DNA from: Nymphalis io
Lineage: Eukaryota > Arthropoda > Insecta > Lepidoptera > Nymphalidae
Direction of reading: 5' to 3'
Length of the DNA stretch: 64,000 nt
Assembly (NCBI RefSeq): GCF_905147045.1
Contig: NC_065897.1
Span: forward strand, 5,471,001-5,535,000
Made by a program: the position numbers and the translations under genes. The notes under the pieces were generated by a model. The model worked only from the letters and a program-made list of their open reading frames with translations. It did no database searches and was not told where the DNA came from. The stretch's first letter is position 1. The number at the start of each line of letters is the position of its first letter. Of this stretch, positions 1-10,440 are shown piece after piece.

Positions 1-417
1 AAAGAGTGAAAGTGAATCGAGCAAGGAAACAATTAGGTATTATTATAATATGGACAATGGAATTAAAGCATTTATGATTTTATTAATAAATTAACAACTC
101 GTAAATATATTTATTTATTTAGTAATATATACCAACGTTCTAAGGATAACTATTAAATGTTTTAAAATCTCCCCAACATTACGTTTTTTGCGTTAAACAA
201 AACCGAAAACTCGACATAAATAAAAATAAAACGCAGAGGAGGAGGAGAAATGTAAAATAGTCGAATTTAAATTACAAAACACAATGCACTGACTCCCTGC
301 TAAATGAATTTGAAACCAACAAGGCGACCGTGCTCTAAGTTTAAAGACGCTTTAAGGAACGAGAATTATAACCACAGCATTGCAATGCTAAATAACAACA
401 ATATGTATATATGGCTA
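1..417. other. AT-rich flank, no gene seen
   Basis: AT-rich sequence without a credible coding region, RNA gene or recognised repeat. The short open frame that begins near 304 runs into the LINE F fragment and is not a gene. Confidence 0.6.
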
Positions 418-540
418 GTGCAGAACATTCTACCCGACTGTACTGGCCGTCGTCGCGTTTGGACTCTACTACCACAAGTAGTAGTAGTAGTAGTAGTAGA
501 GTAAAGTCATTTGCCTTCCCGGCAAATATAAATCCCGGCA
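418..540 (+). mobile_element. LINE F 3' end fragment with (AGT)n expansion
   Basis: The sequence matches the 3' end of the element seen at 5660-6112 and 47057-47225: the CGTCGCGTTTGGACTCTACT block, then the GGCAAATATAAA end. The usual CTTACCATCAGGTGG segment between them is replaced by a run of about seven AGT triplets (roughly 477-499). Only the extreme 3' end is present, as expected for a 5'-truncated non-LTR insertion. The family assignment is inferred from the longer copy. Confidence 0.7.
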
Positions 541-1144
541 ATATGATCTATATTCACATGTATATATATAATGTATAAGGTATATATGTATATAAAACTG
601 CCTCATTGGCTAGCTTATGAAGCTATCAGATTTTGAGGTCCTACCTTCAAATCTAAGGTAACACCAATAAAAATATATTGGTTTTTCTGTCTAAAAATTT
701 TAGCAACAGCCTTCGTAAAGCACGTGAACACCGTTGGTCTAAGATAATAGATAGTGCTCCTATGCTTAAACGCAAACATACTTTTGTGCTATATATAATC
801 TTAGTATAGTGTCCGTTGATAATAGATCATGATACGTACCTTTATAATTTTTATACATCTTCCATCTCGCTTTAAAGAAGAGTAACTTGAGTAATGGGCG
901 AAGATATAATTTTGTATTAGAATCTGATTAATAAGTAACTTTCATATAACGATAGATTTGATTTACAGACTAGAATAAGTCACAAAGAAATTTTCGTTAG
1001 TAAAAAAGGTCATAGTCATATTATGTATTAGATATAATAATGTAATCAACAATTGAATAATTGAATCGCTACGTTGTTGAATGCACTTTGTCTAACCCTC
1101 ACAGATATTGAGTAAATAGTTTGTATGATGTATAGTTTTGGAGA
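541..1144. other. AT-rich stretch, nothing recognised
   Basis: No ORF, RNA gene or recognised repeat. Short TA-rich runs lie around 555-595. Confidence 0.5.
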
Positions 1145-1440
1145 GCCGAGATAGCTCAGAGGTTAGAACGCGTGAATCTTAACCAATGATCGTGAGTTCA
1201 AACCCGGACAGGCACCACTGAATTTTTATGTGCTTAATTTATGTTTATAATTCATATCATGCTTGACGGTGAAGAAAAACATCGTGAGGAAACCTGCATG
1301 TGTCAAATTTCACTAAAATTCTGCTGCACGTGTATTCCACCAACCAGCAGCAGCGTGATAGAATAAACTCCAAACCTTCAGCTCAAAAAAGGAGAGAAGG
1401 CTTTGGCCCGGCAGTGGGACATTCACAGGCCGTTACTGTA
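1145..1440 (+). mobile_element. SINE A (tRNA-derived, Metulj-like), full length
   Basis: Begins GCCGAGATAGCTCAGAGGTT (tRNA-like A box), with a B-box-like GAGTTCAAACCC about 50 bases on. It continues through the family-specific body (GTGAGGAAACCTGCATGTGT) and ends near CAGTGGGACATTCACAGGC and GTTACTGTA. The layout of a tRNA-like head with a roughly 250-base body is that of lepidopteran tRNA-derived SINEs; Metulj is my best recollection of the name. It forms an inverted pair with the copy at 1638-1939. Confidence 0.85.
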
Positions 1441-1593
1441 GTTTTGGAGACATAGCTAATACTATCTACTTGTATTCAATTATAAAAAAATAAACAGTGA
1501 GAGTACCTTTCAAGAGAACGAATATTTGCCAAAATCATAATAGATTAACTTAAGCTTTATAAAGGAGATTTACAAACTTATACCTAATACTAT

Positions 1594-1628
1594 TATAATA
1601 TGTTTACCTATCTGGTAAACATATTATA
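1594..1628. repeat. Perfect 15-bp inverted repeat
   Basis: TATAATATGTTTACC (1594-1608), a 5-base loop, then its exact complement (1614-1628). It sits next to the 3' end of the following SINE A copy. Function unknown. Confidence 0.8.
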
Positions 1629-1637
1629 TTATATATC

Positions 1638-1939
1638 CGTAACAGCCTGTGAATGTCCCACTGCTGGGCTAAATGCCTCCTCTCCTCTTTTTGAGGAGAA
1701 GGTTTGGAGCTTATTCCACCACGCTGCTCCAATGCGGGTTGGTAGAATTCACATGTGGCAGAATTTCAGTGAAATTAGACACATGCAGGTTTCCTCACGA
1801 TGTTTTCCTTCACCGTAAAGCACAAGATGAATTATAATCACAAATTAAGCACATGAAAATTCAGTGGTGCTTGCCCGGGTTTGAACCCACGATCATCGGT
1901 TAAGATTCACGCGTTCTTACCACAGGGCCATCTCGGCTT
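1638..1939 (-). mobile_element. SINE A, full length
   Basis: Reverse-strand copy running from CGTAACAGCCTG (3' end of the element) to GGCCATCTCGGC (5' tRNA-like head), then a T run to about 1952. TATATTATATAT-type sequence occurs on both sides, consistent with a target-site duplication in AT-rich DNA. Confidence 0.85.
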
Positions 1940-1952
1940 TTTTTTTTTTTTT

Positions 1953-4900
1953 ATATTATATATATTAAGTATAATAATAAAATCCTATATAAATATGGTC
2001 CTAGCTACTGTAATCAACGCGCCGTCATTCCTTACTACAGGCTGGCACTTAATATAAAAGCGTTTAAGCATCTTCATGTGTTTTCAGCGCCTCCATAACC
2101 ACAATATAAAGAGCAGGTGCAAGTGAGAACCGTTACTACCCTCGAATGTAAATATGAGTTAATTAAGTGTAAACCAAGAGAGGCAGTTAACCCGAGCAAT
2201 GTTTGATTAGAGTTCGAAATTTAAACCCACTGTTAACTTAACATCCCGTACGCTGTATAGTTTCAGAGATTTTTCGAAACGTTTTATATATTTTTAATAT
2301 GTCTTTTTACACTAGTACACATTTTTTGATTTTAATATTTTTTCAATGTATACCGTCATATTTAAATACAAGTTTATTTCTATAAAATACATGAGAATTA
2401 TACATTATTTATCTTAAATTATACCACAGTCAATTTTATTTACTTTTTGTACTCAATATTATTTGTCGTTAAAAATCTGGTAAAGTTTATTATAGCGACA
2501 ATATAGAAATGAAAGTACAACCTCTAAATTTAACGTTAACTTCCAAGCCATTTCAAAAATAAATAATTGTAATAATAAACATAAATTTTCATTAAAAAAA
2601 CGCTGATATTTTTAACGGTTCTTCTCAGGTCTTTGGTGTTATATTTTTTCCAAAACGATGGTAGATTTTTGATACCAAATAAGAAAATGTAAAGCTTCTA
2701 TGTTAAATACATTTAAATTTTGATTTGAATATATATGTATTATTTATATATTTCTTTATAATTACATGTAGTGTCTAACGAGATTCTTTTTACGAGCGAA
2801 TGTATCCTCTACAAGGGATTATCTACGGTTGGCGTTCATAATGTTTCCTACGAGACAAAAGGATTTAAAGAGTATTTCTTGTAATTGGCTCGTTTAGGAG
2901 CTTCGGCGTATTTTGTTGTTAAGCTATAGATGCTTATGCAACATACTGCCACTTCTTCGGTAAGTTGCGCTGAAGTGTCTTCGATCCCTTAATATACTTG
3001 TAATGATGGTTTTATTTCGTCATCAATTTACGGCACACATGTGCGGTCTAATTTTTATTAAGATTAAGTAGGTCACAAGAAGCGGGACATAAAAATTCAT
3101 ACTTTTAACAAGTTAGATTTATTTATTTAATACATTTTAGATCTATCTATCGATTATATTTAGATTTTAATTACTAGCACATTGATTTTGTTTATCGTAC
3201 TCCTTATTCTTTCTTTCTTGGTGTACAACAAGTCAATATATGTATTATTTTGTAAAATTTGTACTTCTATCGTATATAATATTATACACGCATTTGATTA
3301 TTTTTCTCTTTTTATGATTTTTCATCTTTGCAGTGGTAAATCACGTGATAAAAAAAAGTTTTATGTGCATATATACGCTTTGAAACAATTTTTCGGGGAG
3401 TGAAAATATTGATACAATATCGTAAACCACAAACGGACGTGTTTATTCATCATATACAGGTCTGCTTTGTTTGTGCTATTCATAAAAAGTAGTTTATCTT
3501 TCTGTATTGCGGTATTTTCATGTAAACATTATTCTTTTTCAAATACTTTATTTTTTCTTTTTTATAATTAAATAAGGGCTTGTATAATAGTAAAGATTTT
3601 AAGTTTATTCTGTGCAACTGCGCAGATTATATATTACAGTGCATAGGTTTTCACTTTCACTGCCGTTTACCCGAATTCAAACCCGTGTATCCAAACTTAT
3701 GCTCTTAAGTATGCTTTACGACTCGAGTCTGAATCGTAGCTATAGATTACTATGTTCTAAATAACATAATAAAATTCCCGTAAGCAATTTTGACACTTGT
3801 CGCTAGGACGTGGTGCCGTTTTCGGACACAGTGACATCACCCGACCGTTATACGTTCATGGTGTTAGTGCACTCGAAAATGTTTTATTCGTTCAATTTTT
3901 TACCGCATACGACTTAGTTTTACTACACGAGCTTGCCTTTGGCTGTGAAAGTGTTCAATGGGATGTCTGTTGAATACGATCAGCGAGAGCTCATGAGAAG
4001 GCCTTACATGTTTTACGATACTAAGTCATATTTAAAATCAACTAGAAGCACCAAAAGTTAATCGAAAATTATATCATAATACAAAAGTATTAACATATTA
4101 TCTTGTTCATATAACCATAGAAAAGCTTTTCCAATTCGTCACGTAATATTAAAACGAATTAAAATTAGGGAAAACCCTTTTTACCCGGTTTCACGCTACT
4201 AACAAAGCGAATAATCCTCTAGTCACATTTATAATAATATCGGTAATTAACGAGGTATGAAACAGAACGAGCCAATTAATAATTTCCGTAAAGTCATTTG
4301 AAGTTCCGAAGCAAACGCACAAATTGGCCCATAATTGCCTGTCTGATCGTCAATGCTTTAAAAAACACACGCCTAAGCGGAAAGCAAATATACAACTAAG
4401 AAATCCAATTAATATATTTATTCTAAGATCAGTGATTTTTTTGTACTTTCACAGGTTCGTACAGACAGCCCCGGATTTATGCGTAGGCTTCCAAGGCATC
4501 GACATAGATATAATTTTACTTTACCCGCTTTAAAATGGGGGCCTCAAGTGTCAAAGTAGCTAGGGTAAGGTAGACTTAGAGATCCAAGGCGGATATTTTA
4601 GTCCAGGCCCATACAGAAGCTTAAGTCAGATATTGCTTGCGACTACAAGCTTATGTATATTTATTTTTAATACCTAAACGTGGTTGGTTTTGTTATGTAA
4701 ACCCTTACATACTGCTGACAAATAAAATAACCTGATAAATTATATTAATCACTTTATTAGTTATTATTAATGATAAACTGGAAAAATATTCGAAATGAAA
4801 TCAATGAGATTATCAAAATAATGTACATGAGTTTTAATCCGTTTTAATAATAATCCGTTTAAGTAATAATTAAATTTATGTAAATTGCATTAATTTTTAC

Positions 4901-5034
4901 TCCTCGGTTTTTTATCATCATCATAATCTTTTAAATAATATAAAAGCTTGCCTTTTCTTTAAATTAAGCAACACTAAAATTGATTACGCAGCAAATTTAA
5001 AGTTAGTGTCACGGGTTATTAGTTAAACAAAGTT
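1953..5034. other. AT-rich flank, no gene seen
   Basis: About 3 kb with no credible coding sequence. The short open frames at 3182-3403 and 4324-4533 are low complexity or lack family signatures, and I leave them out. Confidence 0.5.
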
Positions 5035-5130
5035 TTGTCTTCTTTCGAATGTCAATTCAATAACGTCAGAAAGAGCTAAATCAGTGTTTAACAAAACAGC
5101 CGCTTAGAAAGTTTTATAAGAAAGGTCATA
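5035..5130. repeat. Dispersed repeat E, copy 1
   Basis: A block of about 90 bases (core TCAGAAAGAGC then GTTTAAC and ACAGC) that recurs at 24515-24600 and 63150-63240 with about 75-80 percent identity by eye. The element type is not identified. Confidence 0.6.
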
Positions 5131-5179
5131 TTTATTTCGCTGTACATGTGTGTGTGTAATAGAAACGTAATTTAGTGAT

Positions 5180-5368
5180 TTGTTCCAATACCGATACGGC
5201 AACAAGATTTCCCCCGCGTCTCAGTTGCGGGTACAATTATTCAGCAAATTAGGAGCACCGAGCGCTCGAGCGCCGTCGACCTTTGGCGCATTTGCCGGTG
5301 AAACACAATTTCCAAGCCGCAATGTTTTACCGCCGCTGGCGTACCTACAGCAGCGGATATCATGTTAA
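5180..5368. other. GC-elevated island, unexplained
   Basis: About 190 bases noticeably richer in G+C than the surroundings (GAGCGCTCGAGCGCCGTCGA core near 5260). It contains a 62-codon open frame with no recognisable motif. It could be a conserved non-coding element, an unrecognised small exon or a repeat. Confidence 0.3.
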
Positions 5369-5494
5369 TATGCTCGTACTATATACATTTCTATATATTT
5401 TTAATAAGAAAATAAATTTTAATCACGGATTTTCTATTTGTATATTAATAATTTGATAAATGTGAAAAAAAAAATTATATATTTTTATTTAAGC

Positions 5495-5659
5495 TGATTA
5501 GGCAGGTAAATAGTCCACCTGATAGCGGTCACCCTCAATGAGTCCTTAATTGGCGCTATAAGAAATGTTAAGCATACCTCACATTCTTGTGAACTAAGAT
5601 TTTATGTCCCTTGAACCTGTAGGTACACTGGCCCACTCACCCAAACCCACACAACAATA
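5495..5659 (-). mobile_element. SINE B fragment
   Basis: Degraded reverse-strand SINE B: GTCCACCTGAT, GGTCACC, AAGAAATGTTAA and ACTAAGATTTTATGTCCC appear in the family order. The 5' part of the element is missing where the LINE F tail abuts it. Confidence 0.7.
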
Positions 5660-6112
5660 TTTTTTATTTTTTTTTATATATTTGCCGGGAGGGCAAATGA
5701 CTCTACTCCACCTGATGGTAAGTGGTAGTAGAGTCCAAACGCGACGACGGCCAGTACAGACGGGAAAAACGTTCTGCACTAGCCGCCTTCGCCTTGCCGG
5801 CCCGCAAGATGCCTCTTCACGCCTCGTTTGAAGGAACCCGGGTTGTAGGAGGAGGGGAACACGTGAGCTGGTAAGGAATTCCATTTTTTGGAAGTGCGAC
5901 AAAGAAAGGAGTTGCCACATTTCTTTGTTCGCGATGGAATTGATGTCACAGTTAGGCGGTGACATCGAGAACCAGCTCGCGTGGACTTAAGAAGGAAGGG
6001 GGAAGCAGGAATTAGAGAGAATAATTCCTGAGAGCACTCGCCGTGATACAGTCGATAGAAAGCGCTCAGTGCTGCTATCTCACGACGCAATTGTAAAGGT
6101 TTAAGGGTGAAA
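5660..6112 (-). pseudogene. LINE F (CR1/Jockey-like) 3' end with C-terminal ORF2 remnant
   Basis: This is the longest LINE F copy. Read on the minus strand, a frame of about 110 codons ends at 5779. It carries the conserved C-terminal tail of insect CR1/Jockey-group ORF2 proteins: FYRLYHGECSQELF, then RTSKKWNSLPAHVFPSSYN, then FKRGVKRHL. After the stop comes a 3' UTR with GTTTGGACTCTACTACCACT and CCATCAGGTGG, then an A-rich tail (5658-5685, seen as T on the + strand). The reverse transcriptase and endonuclease domains are missing because the fragment is cut at about 6112 by SINE C. The clade call rests on the C-terminal motif only. It is a dead fragment. Confidence 0.8.
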
Positions 6113-6368
6113 ATAATATCCTGGGACATTATTCACACACAGCTATCTGATCCCAAACTAAGCAGAACTTGTGCTATGGAAACCAAACAACTGATATACT
6201 ACGTATACTACTTTTCTTTTGTAAATACATACTTATATAGATAATTACACCCAGACTCGGGACAAATAGACATGTTCATGCACACAAATGTCTGTCCTGG
6301 GTGGGAATCGAACCCACAACCTTCGGCGTGAATGGCAAGTATCTACCAACCACGCCAACCGGCCTGTC
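6113..6368 (-). mobile_element. SINE C (tRNA-derived, ATT-tailed)
   Basis: Reverse-strand copy. The element's head is the complement of CAACCACGCCAACCGGC, with B box GGTTCGATTCCCACCC; its tail is the (ATT)n-type AATAATATCC. It directly abuts LINE F, and its tail supplies the first codons of the LINE frame read through it. Confidence 0.85.
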
Positions 6369-6374
6369 ATGATA

Positions 6375-6540
6375 CTTAAGTACTGTTAAGTAATACTTAA
6401 GTAATGTATATGCTATGGTGCATAGTACACGGCACCGTGCTGCGGCACGACACCGCTTCGTCTCCCCGTAGCAGCGCAGTGCCGTGCACATGTCTACGGT
6501 GCGGCACCAGCAACCTGGTGCCGCACCGTAGACATGAGTC
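6375..6540. repeat. GC-rich palindromic block with a perfect 22-bp hairpin
   Basis: CATGTCTACGGTGCGGCACC starts a 22-base arm (6489-6510). A 4-base loop follows, then the exact complement (6515-6536). Upstream lie more GCACCGTGC/GTGCCGTGC-type inverted motifs (6430-6488) and an AT-rich palindrome around ACTTAAGTA (6375-6405). Clusters of short GC-rich inverted motifs resemble the terminal or subterminal structure of non-autonomous DNA transposons. No second copy was found in this window. Confidence 0.6.
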
Positions 6541-7384
6541 CACAGCCTAATATTGTATGTGATTTAGACATATTTATTGAAGGACGATATTGTTACTATG
6601 AATTCTTAGAGAATCTTTTTTATGTTATATATTTTGGAGCACAATGTATTCTATAATCTAGTCCACAATTACACTATGAATAACATGATATAAATTTCTA
6701 ATCTCCGATACAAATCCGAATTGAAATAATTAAAACAAGTATAAACAATATATACACAAAATAGAATATTTAAAAACAAAATGAATAAAATAATATTCAT
6801 CGACAACCAATTAGGTAACTACTAATTAAAAAGATAACTAAATAACAATAATTCTTTAAAAACAAGACTTTTCGATCAACTACACCATATTTTAAAAGTT
6901 AACCATTCTCAAATAATCAAATCATAAAAGTATCGAGATTGATTCATCTAACTATATTATCATACCATTTATAAAATAAACAAATATATTGATTAAATTA
7001 AAAGTAATATACATATATAAAACTAAAATACATCAAGGTAATAATTCAAAGCTTTCTACACAGTGTATGTGAAAAGGTTTTTACTTCCAGCTTGTAATTT
7101 AGTTATTTCGTGCTGCGGTTCCCTCGCCTACGTTAACTCGGACGTTGAATATGGAGATCCCTTCTTTGACTACCCTGGTGGGTAACCAGTTCCATTTTCC
7201 GAATCTAAAAGTACTCTTTGTCTTAACCCAACTTTTACCAAACACCAGCACAATGCCATTGCATTGAGATATATAAAAGGTACCTTGATCTATAAAGATA
7301 AAATTATAATCAAAATGAACTAGGAGAACTTACTAACCTTTATCACAAAAACCCGATGTAAGTCGAAATTTTATTGTACCACCA
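6541..7384. other. AT-rich stretch, nothing recognised
   Basis: Low-complexity AT-rich DNA without ORFs or known repeats. Confidence 0.5.
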
Positions 7385-7404
7385 AAAAGCATTACTTATC
7401 GTAT

Positions 7405-7545
7405 TTTTGTGCTCCTATTTAAAGGGTGAGTAAGCTTGTGTAACTACAAGCACAAGGGACATAACATTTTAGTTCCCAAAATATTTATTAGTGCCAATTT
7501 ATATAGGCGGTTTTGACCACTTACCATCAAGGCCCAATTTCCAGT
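7405..7545 (+). mobile_element. SINE B, degraded
   Basis: Recognisable family blocks in order: AAAGGGTGAGTAAGC, AGCACAAGGGACATAACAT, TTAGTTCCC, GACCACTTACCATCA. Strongly diverged, so an old copy. Confidence 0.6.
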
Positions 7546-7562
7546 CTGCTTACTTATAATTA

Positions 7563-7652
7563 TACACGAAAATTCAGTGGTGCTTGCCTAGGTTTGGACC
7601 ACCAATCATCGGTTAAGATTCACGAGTTCTAACCACTAAGTTATTTCGGCTT
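7563..7652 (-). mobile_element. SINE A, 5' head only
   Basis: The complement of the tRNA-like head: CAGTGGTGCTTGCC, then ATCATCGGTTAAGATTCACG, ending TTCGGC. The body is absent. Confidence 0.7.
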
Positions 7653-7682
7653 TTTATATATATTAATTGAAAATTTTTGTAT

Positions 7683-7980
7683 AGCTGAGATGGCCCAGTG
7701 GTAATAACGCGTGAATCTTAACCGATGATCGTGGGTTCAAGGCCGGGCAAGCACCGCTGAATTTTCATGTATTTAATTTGTGTTATAATTCATCTCGTGC
7801 TTGACGGTGCATGTGTCTAATCTTACTGAAATTCTGTCACGTGAATATTTTCACCAACCCACATTGGAGCGGCGTGGTGGACTAAGCTTCAAAAGCTACT
7901 CCTCAAATAAAGGAGAAGTGGCCTCAGCCCTGGTACTGGGCACATACGGGGTATGGTACATTTACAGGCTGTAACTGTAA
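7683..7980 (+). mobile_element. SINE A, nearly full length
   Basis: GCTGAGATGGCCCAGTGGT head, B-box region GTGGGTTCAAGGCC, body with a deletion after GCTTGACGGTG, and the CAGGCTGTAACTGTA end. The end is disturbed by a short GGGGTATGGTACA insertion. Confidence 0.8.
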
Positions 7981-7984
7981 CTGA

Positions 7985-10015
7985 AAATTATTTATTATTT
8001 TATTATGATCGTAGTCTATCAACGACAATTCTCATTTCGAATTCAAAACGTTAAAATTCAAAATAAAATAATTCATCGCATCACAAGGCAAAAGTTGCTC
8101 GAATGAAAATTAATGAAATTTTCTATTGCGGGGACGGTCGGCTTACAAAGCCTGTTCGCGGTCAAACGGACCGAGTTTGCGTTCTGGATATTGTTTATAC
8201 TAGAATAGATTTTAATTAAAAATTATTAATGTTTAAATTATTAAGTCTATTAAATGTAAATTTAATATTTCTTAAAGGATTTAAAAAATATATTTTTTAC
8301 GAAACTAAAATAACATATTCGTTGATATCAGTTTTTATTTTTTATTACTTGCTCGCAATAGAAGTCACTTCGATGCATTCTTGTTTTTCTTTAGCAAACC
8401 ATTCATGTCGCTCTCGTTTTTTCTTTACAGTAACAATCGTAATGATCAGACTTTTATTTTTACAGATAAATAATACAAAGTATTGTCTCGTTTTTAATAA
8501 TAGTCGACATATAATAACTGTTGTTTTAATAAATAATAAAAAAAACAATTCAAGCAACTTCCAATAATCAACAAGTCGGGACTACACGTATTAAACATTT
8601 GTTTTGCAACATATTGATTACACGACAACTAAAACACGACAACTAATTATTAATATTATTTGTCATTTAAATTAAAAGTTTTTAACATCGTTTCTCGCAC
8701 ATTTTTAATGGCAGATACAGTCATCGCTCTTGCACATACTATGTAGATGTTACACACACGTTAATTTTTAAATGTGTGCGCACTAAACTCAGTACATAGA
8801 TGCCATACATTTGAGAGTCCCTTTTTATTAATTATTTTTAACGAAGCTATCAAACGCATCTAGTAGGATTAGTTCAAGCCGCGAAACGTAGACAGTACTT
8901 TACCGCTCCACTCCACTTGGTGCCGCTAACTTCGCCCCTCGACAAGTTTGCGCTCAACTGACCCACTGCAGCTGCACCGGAAGACTTTAATAAACAAATA
9001 ATTACTGTTGACAAGTTTGAGCCTCCGGCTTCCCTAGGCCATTTTTTTCTTTATTTTATATTTTGTAAAGGAAGTGGTGAGATCCCTTGAATTTTGACGC
9101 CGAGTAGCTCAATTTTATTTTCAAACCGGGAATGCTGAATGTTTGTATGTATGAATTTTGCTTGTTATTTTATGAAGTCAGCAAAACTGTATATAATGAC
9201 TTAATATGAGTGAACAACATTCATTTTTATTTTGAACGTAGGTATTTATTTCTTTGTAATAATAATCAAAATTAGTATTATCGATAATACGTACAATTTT
9301 GAGGGTATAATCAACTACTGAAGATCAAAGCAGTAACTCTAGAGTTAAATGCTAATACGGTCCATCGGTGCAAGTTATTGATACATACGTTGCAGTTGAC
9401 AGACATGATAAGCGAAGGATTCACACGATTTCCCATCGTGATAGACAAATCGATGTGAATGTCACAACTAAATCCAATAATAACGAGACGCAGGAGAAAA
9501 CACCTAACGGCAAGTTCAAACAAAAATAAATTGTCTTACGATGCAATTGACAGTTCAGTTGTCACTTGTCATCTTTTCTTTTCATCAGTTTAATTTCCAT
9601 ACTCGACTTATATTTGAGGCATAATTTATTGAGACTATATTTTGATAATTATAATTATTAATAAGCTATCTTAAGTATAAAAAAATCCAATACATTAAGT
9701 ATCTCATGTAACTTGTAGTAGATTTAATTATACCATAAGTTTTAAGTACCACTAATTATCGTATTAGTTAGTTAATCTGTCAAAAATCATGAATTAAAGT
9801 GTCAAAGAAAAAAAAAATTCGCCATTAATACTGAATTATTAGTCAATTTTAGTTTCAATAAAAAACCGTTTTTATTTCTAGACTTGGAAATTTTCTTAGC
9901 GTATCTTGAAAATATATTTTATTAACATATCATCATTACGATGTTATATGTAGACTCAAAAGAAGTTCATAAAGAGTTCATTTGTAAATATAATAATAAT
10001 ATAAAAATATAAATG
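7985..10015. other. AT-rich flank, no gene seen
   Basis: No supported gene. A GC-elevated patch at about 8870-9010 and short frames at 8229-8567 and 9311-9523 show no family signature. Confidence 0.5.
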
Positions 10016-10017
10016 AT

Positions 10018-10440
10018 AACACATTATATATTGGAAGCGAATGTAAACATCTATGCAGTGTGATTGCAAATCCGCAAAACAGCAATACTTGATATTGTTG
10101 TGTTCCGGTTTGAAGGGTGAGTGAGCCAGTGTAATTACAGGCACAAGGGACATAAAATCTTAGTTCCCAAGGTTGGTGGCGCATTGGCTATAAGCGATGG
10201 TTGACATTTCTTACAATGCCAATGTCTAAGGGCGTTTGGTGACCACTTACCATCAGGTGGCTCATATGCTCGTCCACCTTCCTATTCTATAAAAAAAAAA
10301 TCAATTTCATCCATCTAACTATTTAAAGGTGACATATGCCTTCCTTTAATGTATGTGTCTCTCCGACCGGTCCTGTGCTCTCTGAATGCTGAAATGTCAC
10401 GCTGTCAGTCCTATCTGTTCATATCATCGGTTCACTTGAT
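10018..10440. repeat. Duplicated segment G, copy 1 (SINE-filled)
   Basis: The stretch from AACACATTATATATTGGAAG to ATCATCGGTTCACTTGAT is repeated at 12687-12879. In this copy a SINE B (10072-10300) separates the two halves; in the other copy they are contiguous. It may be two copies of an unnamed transposon or a small segmental duplication. Confidence 0.85.
10072..10300 (+). mobile_element. SINE B, 5'-truncated, with precise borders
   Basis: Starts inside the element at CCGCAAAACAGCAATACTTG and ends with CCTATTCTATA plus a 10-A tail. The borders are fixed by the empty paralogous site at about 12738-12742. The 5' truncation plus A-tail is the signature of LINE-mediated target-primed reverse transcription. 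Confidence 0.85.

Noticed and set aside
5604..5831. 75-codon + strand frame as a gene
   Set aside because: It spans a SINE B fragment and the antisense of the LINE F 3' UTR.
6489..6536. microRNA precursor
   Set aside because: A perfect stem with a 4-base loop and no flanking lower stem is unlike a typical pre-miRNA; a transposon-type palindrome fits better.
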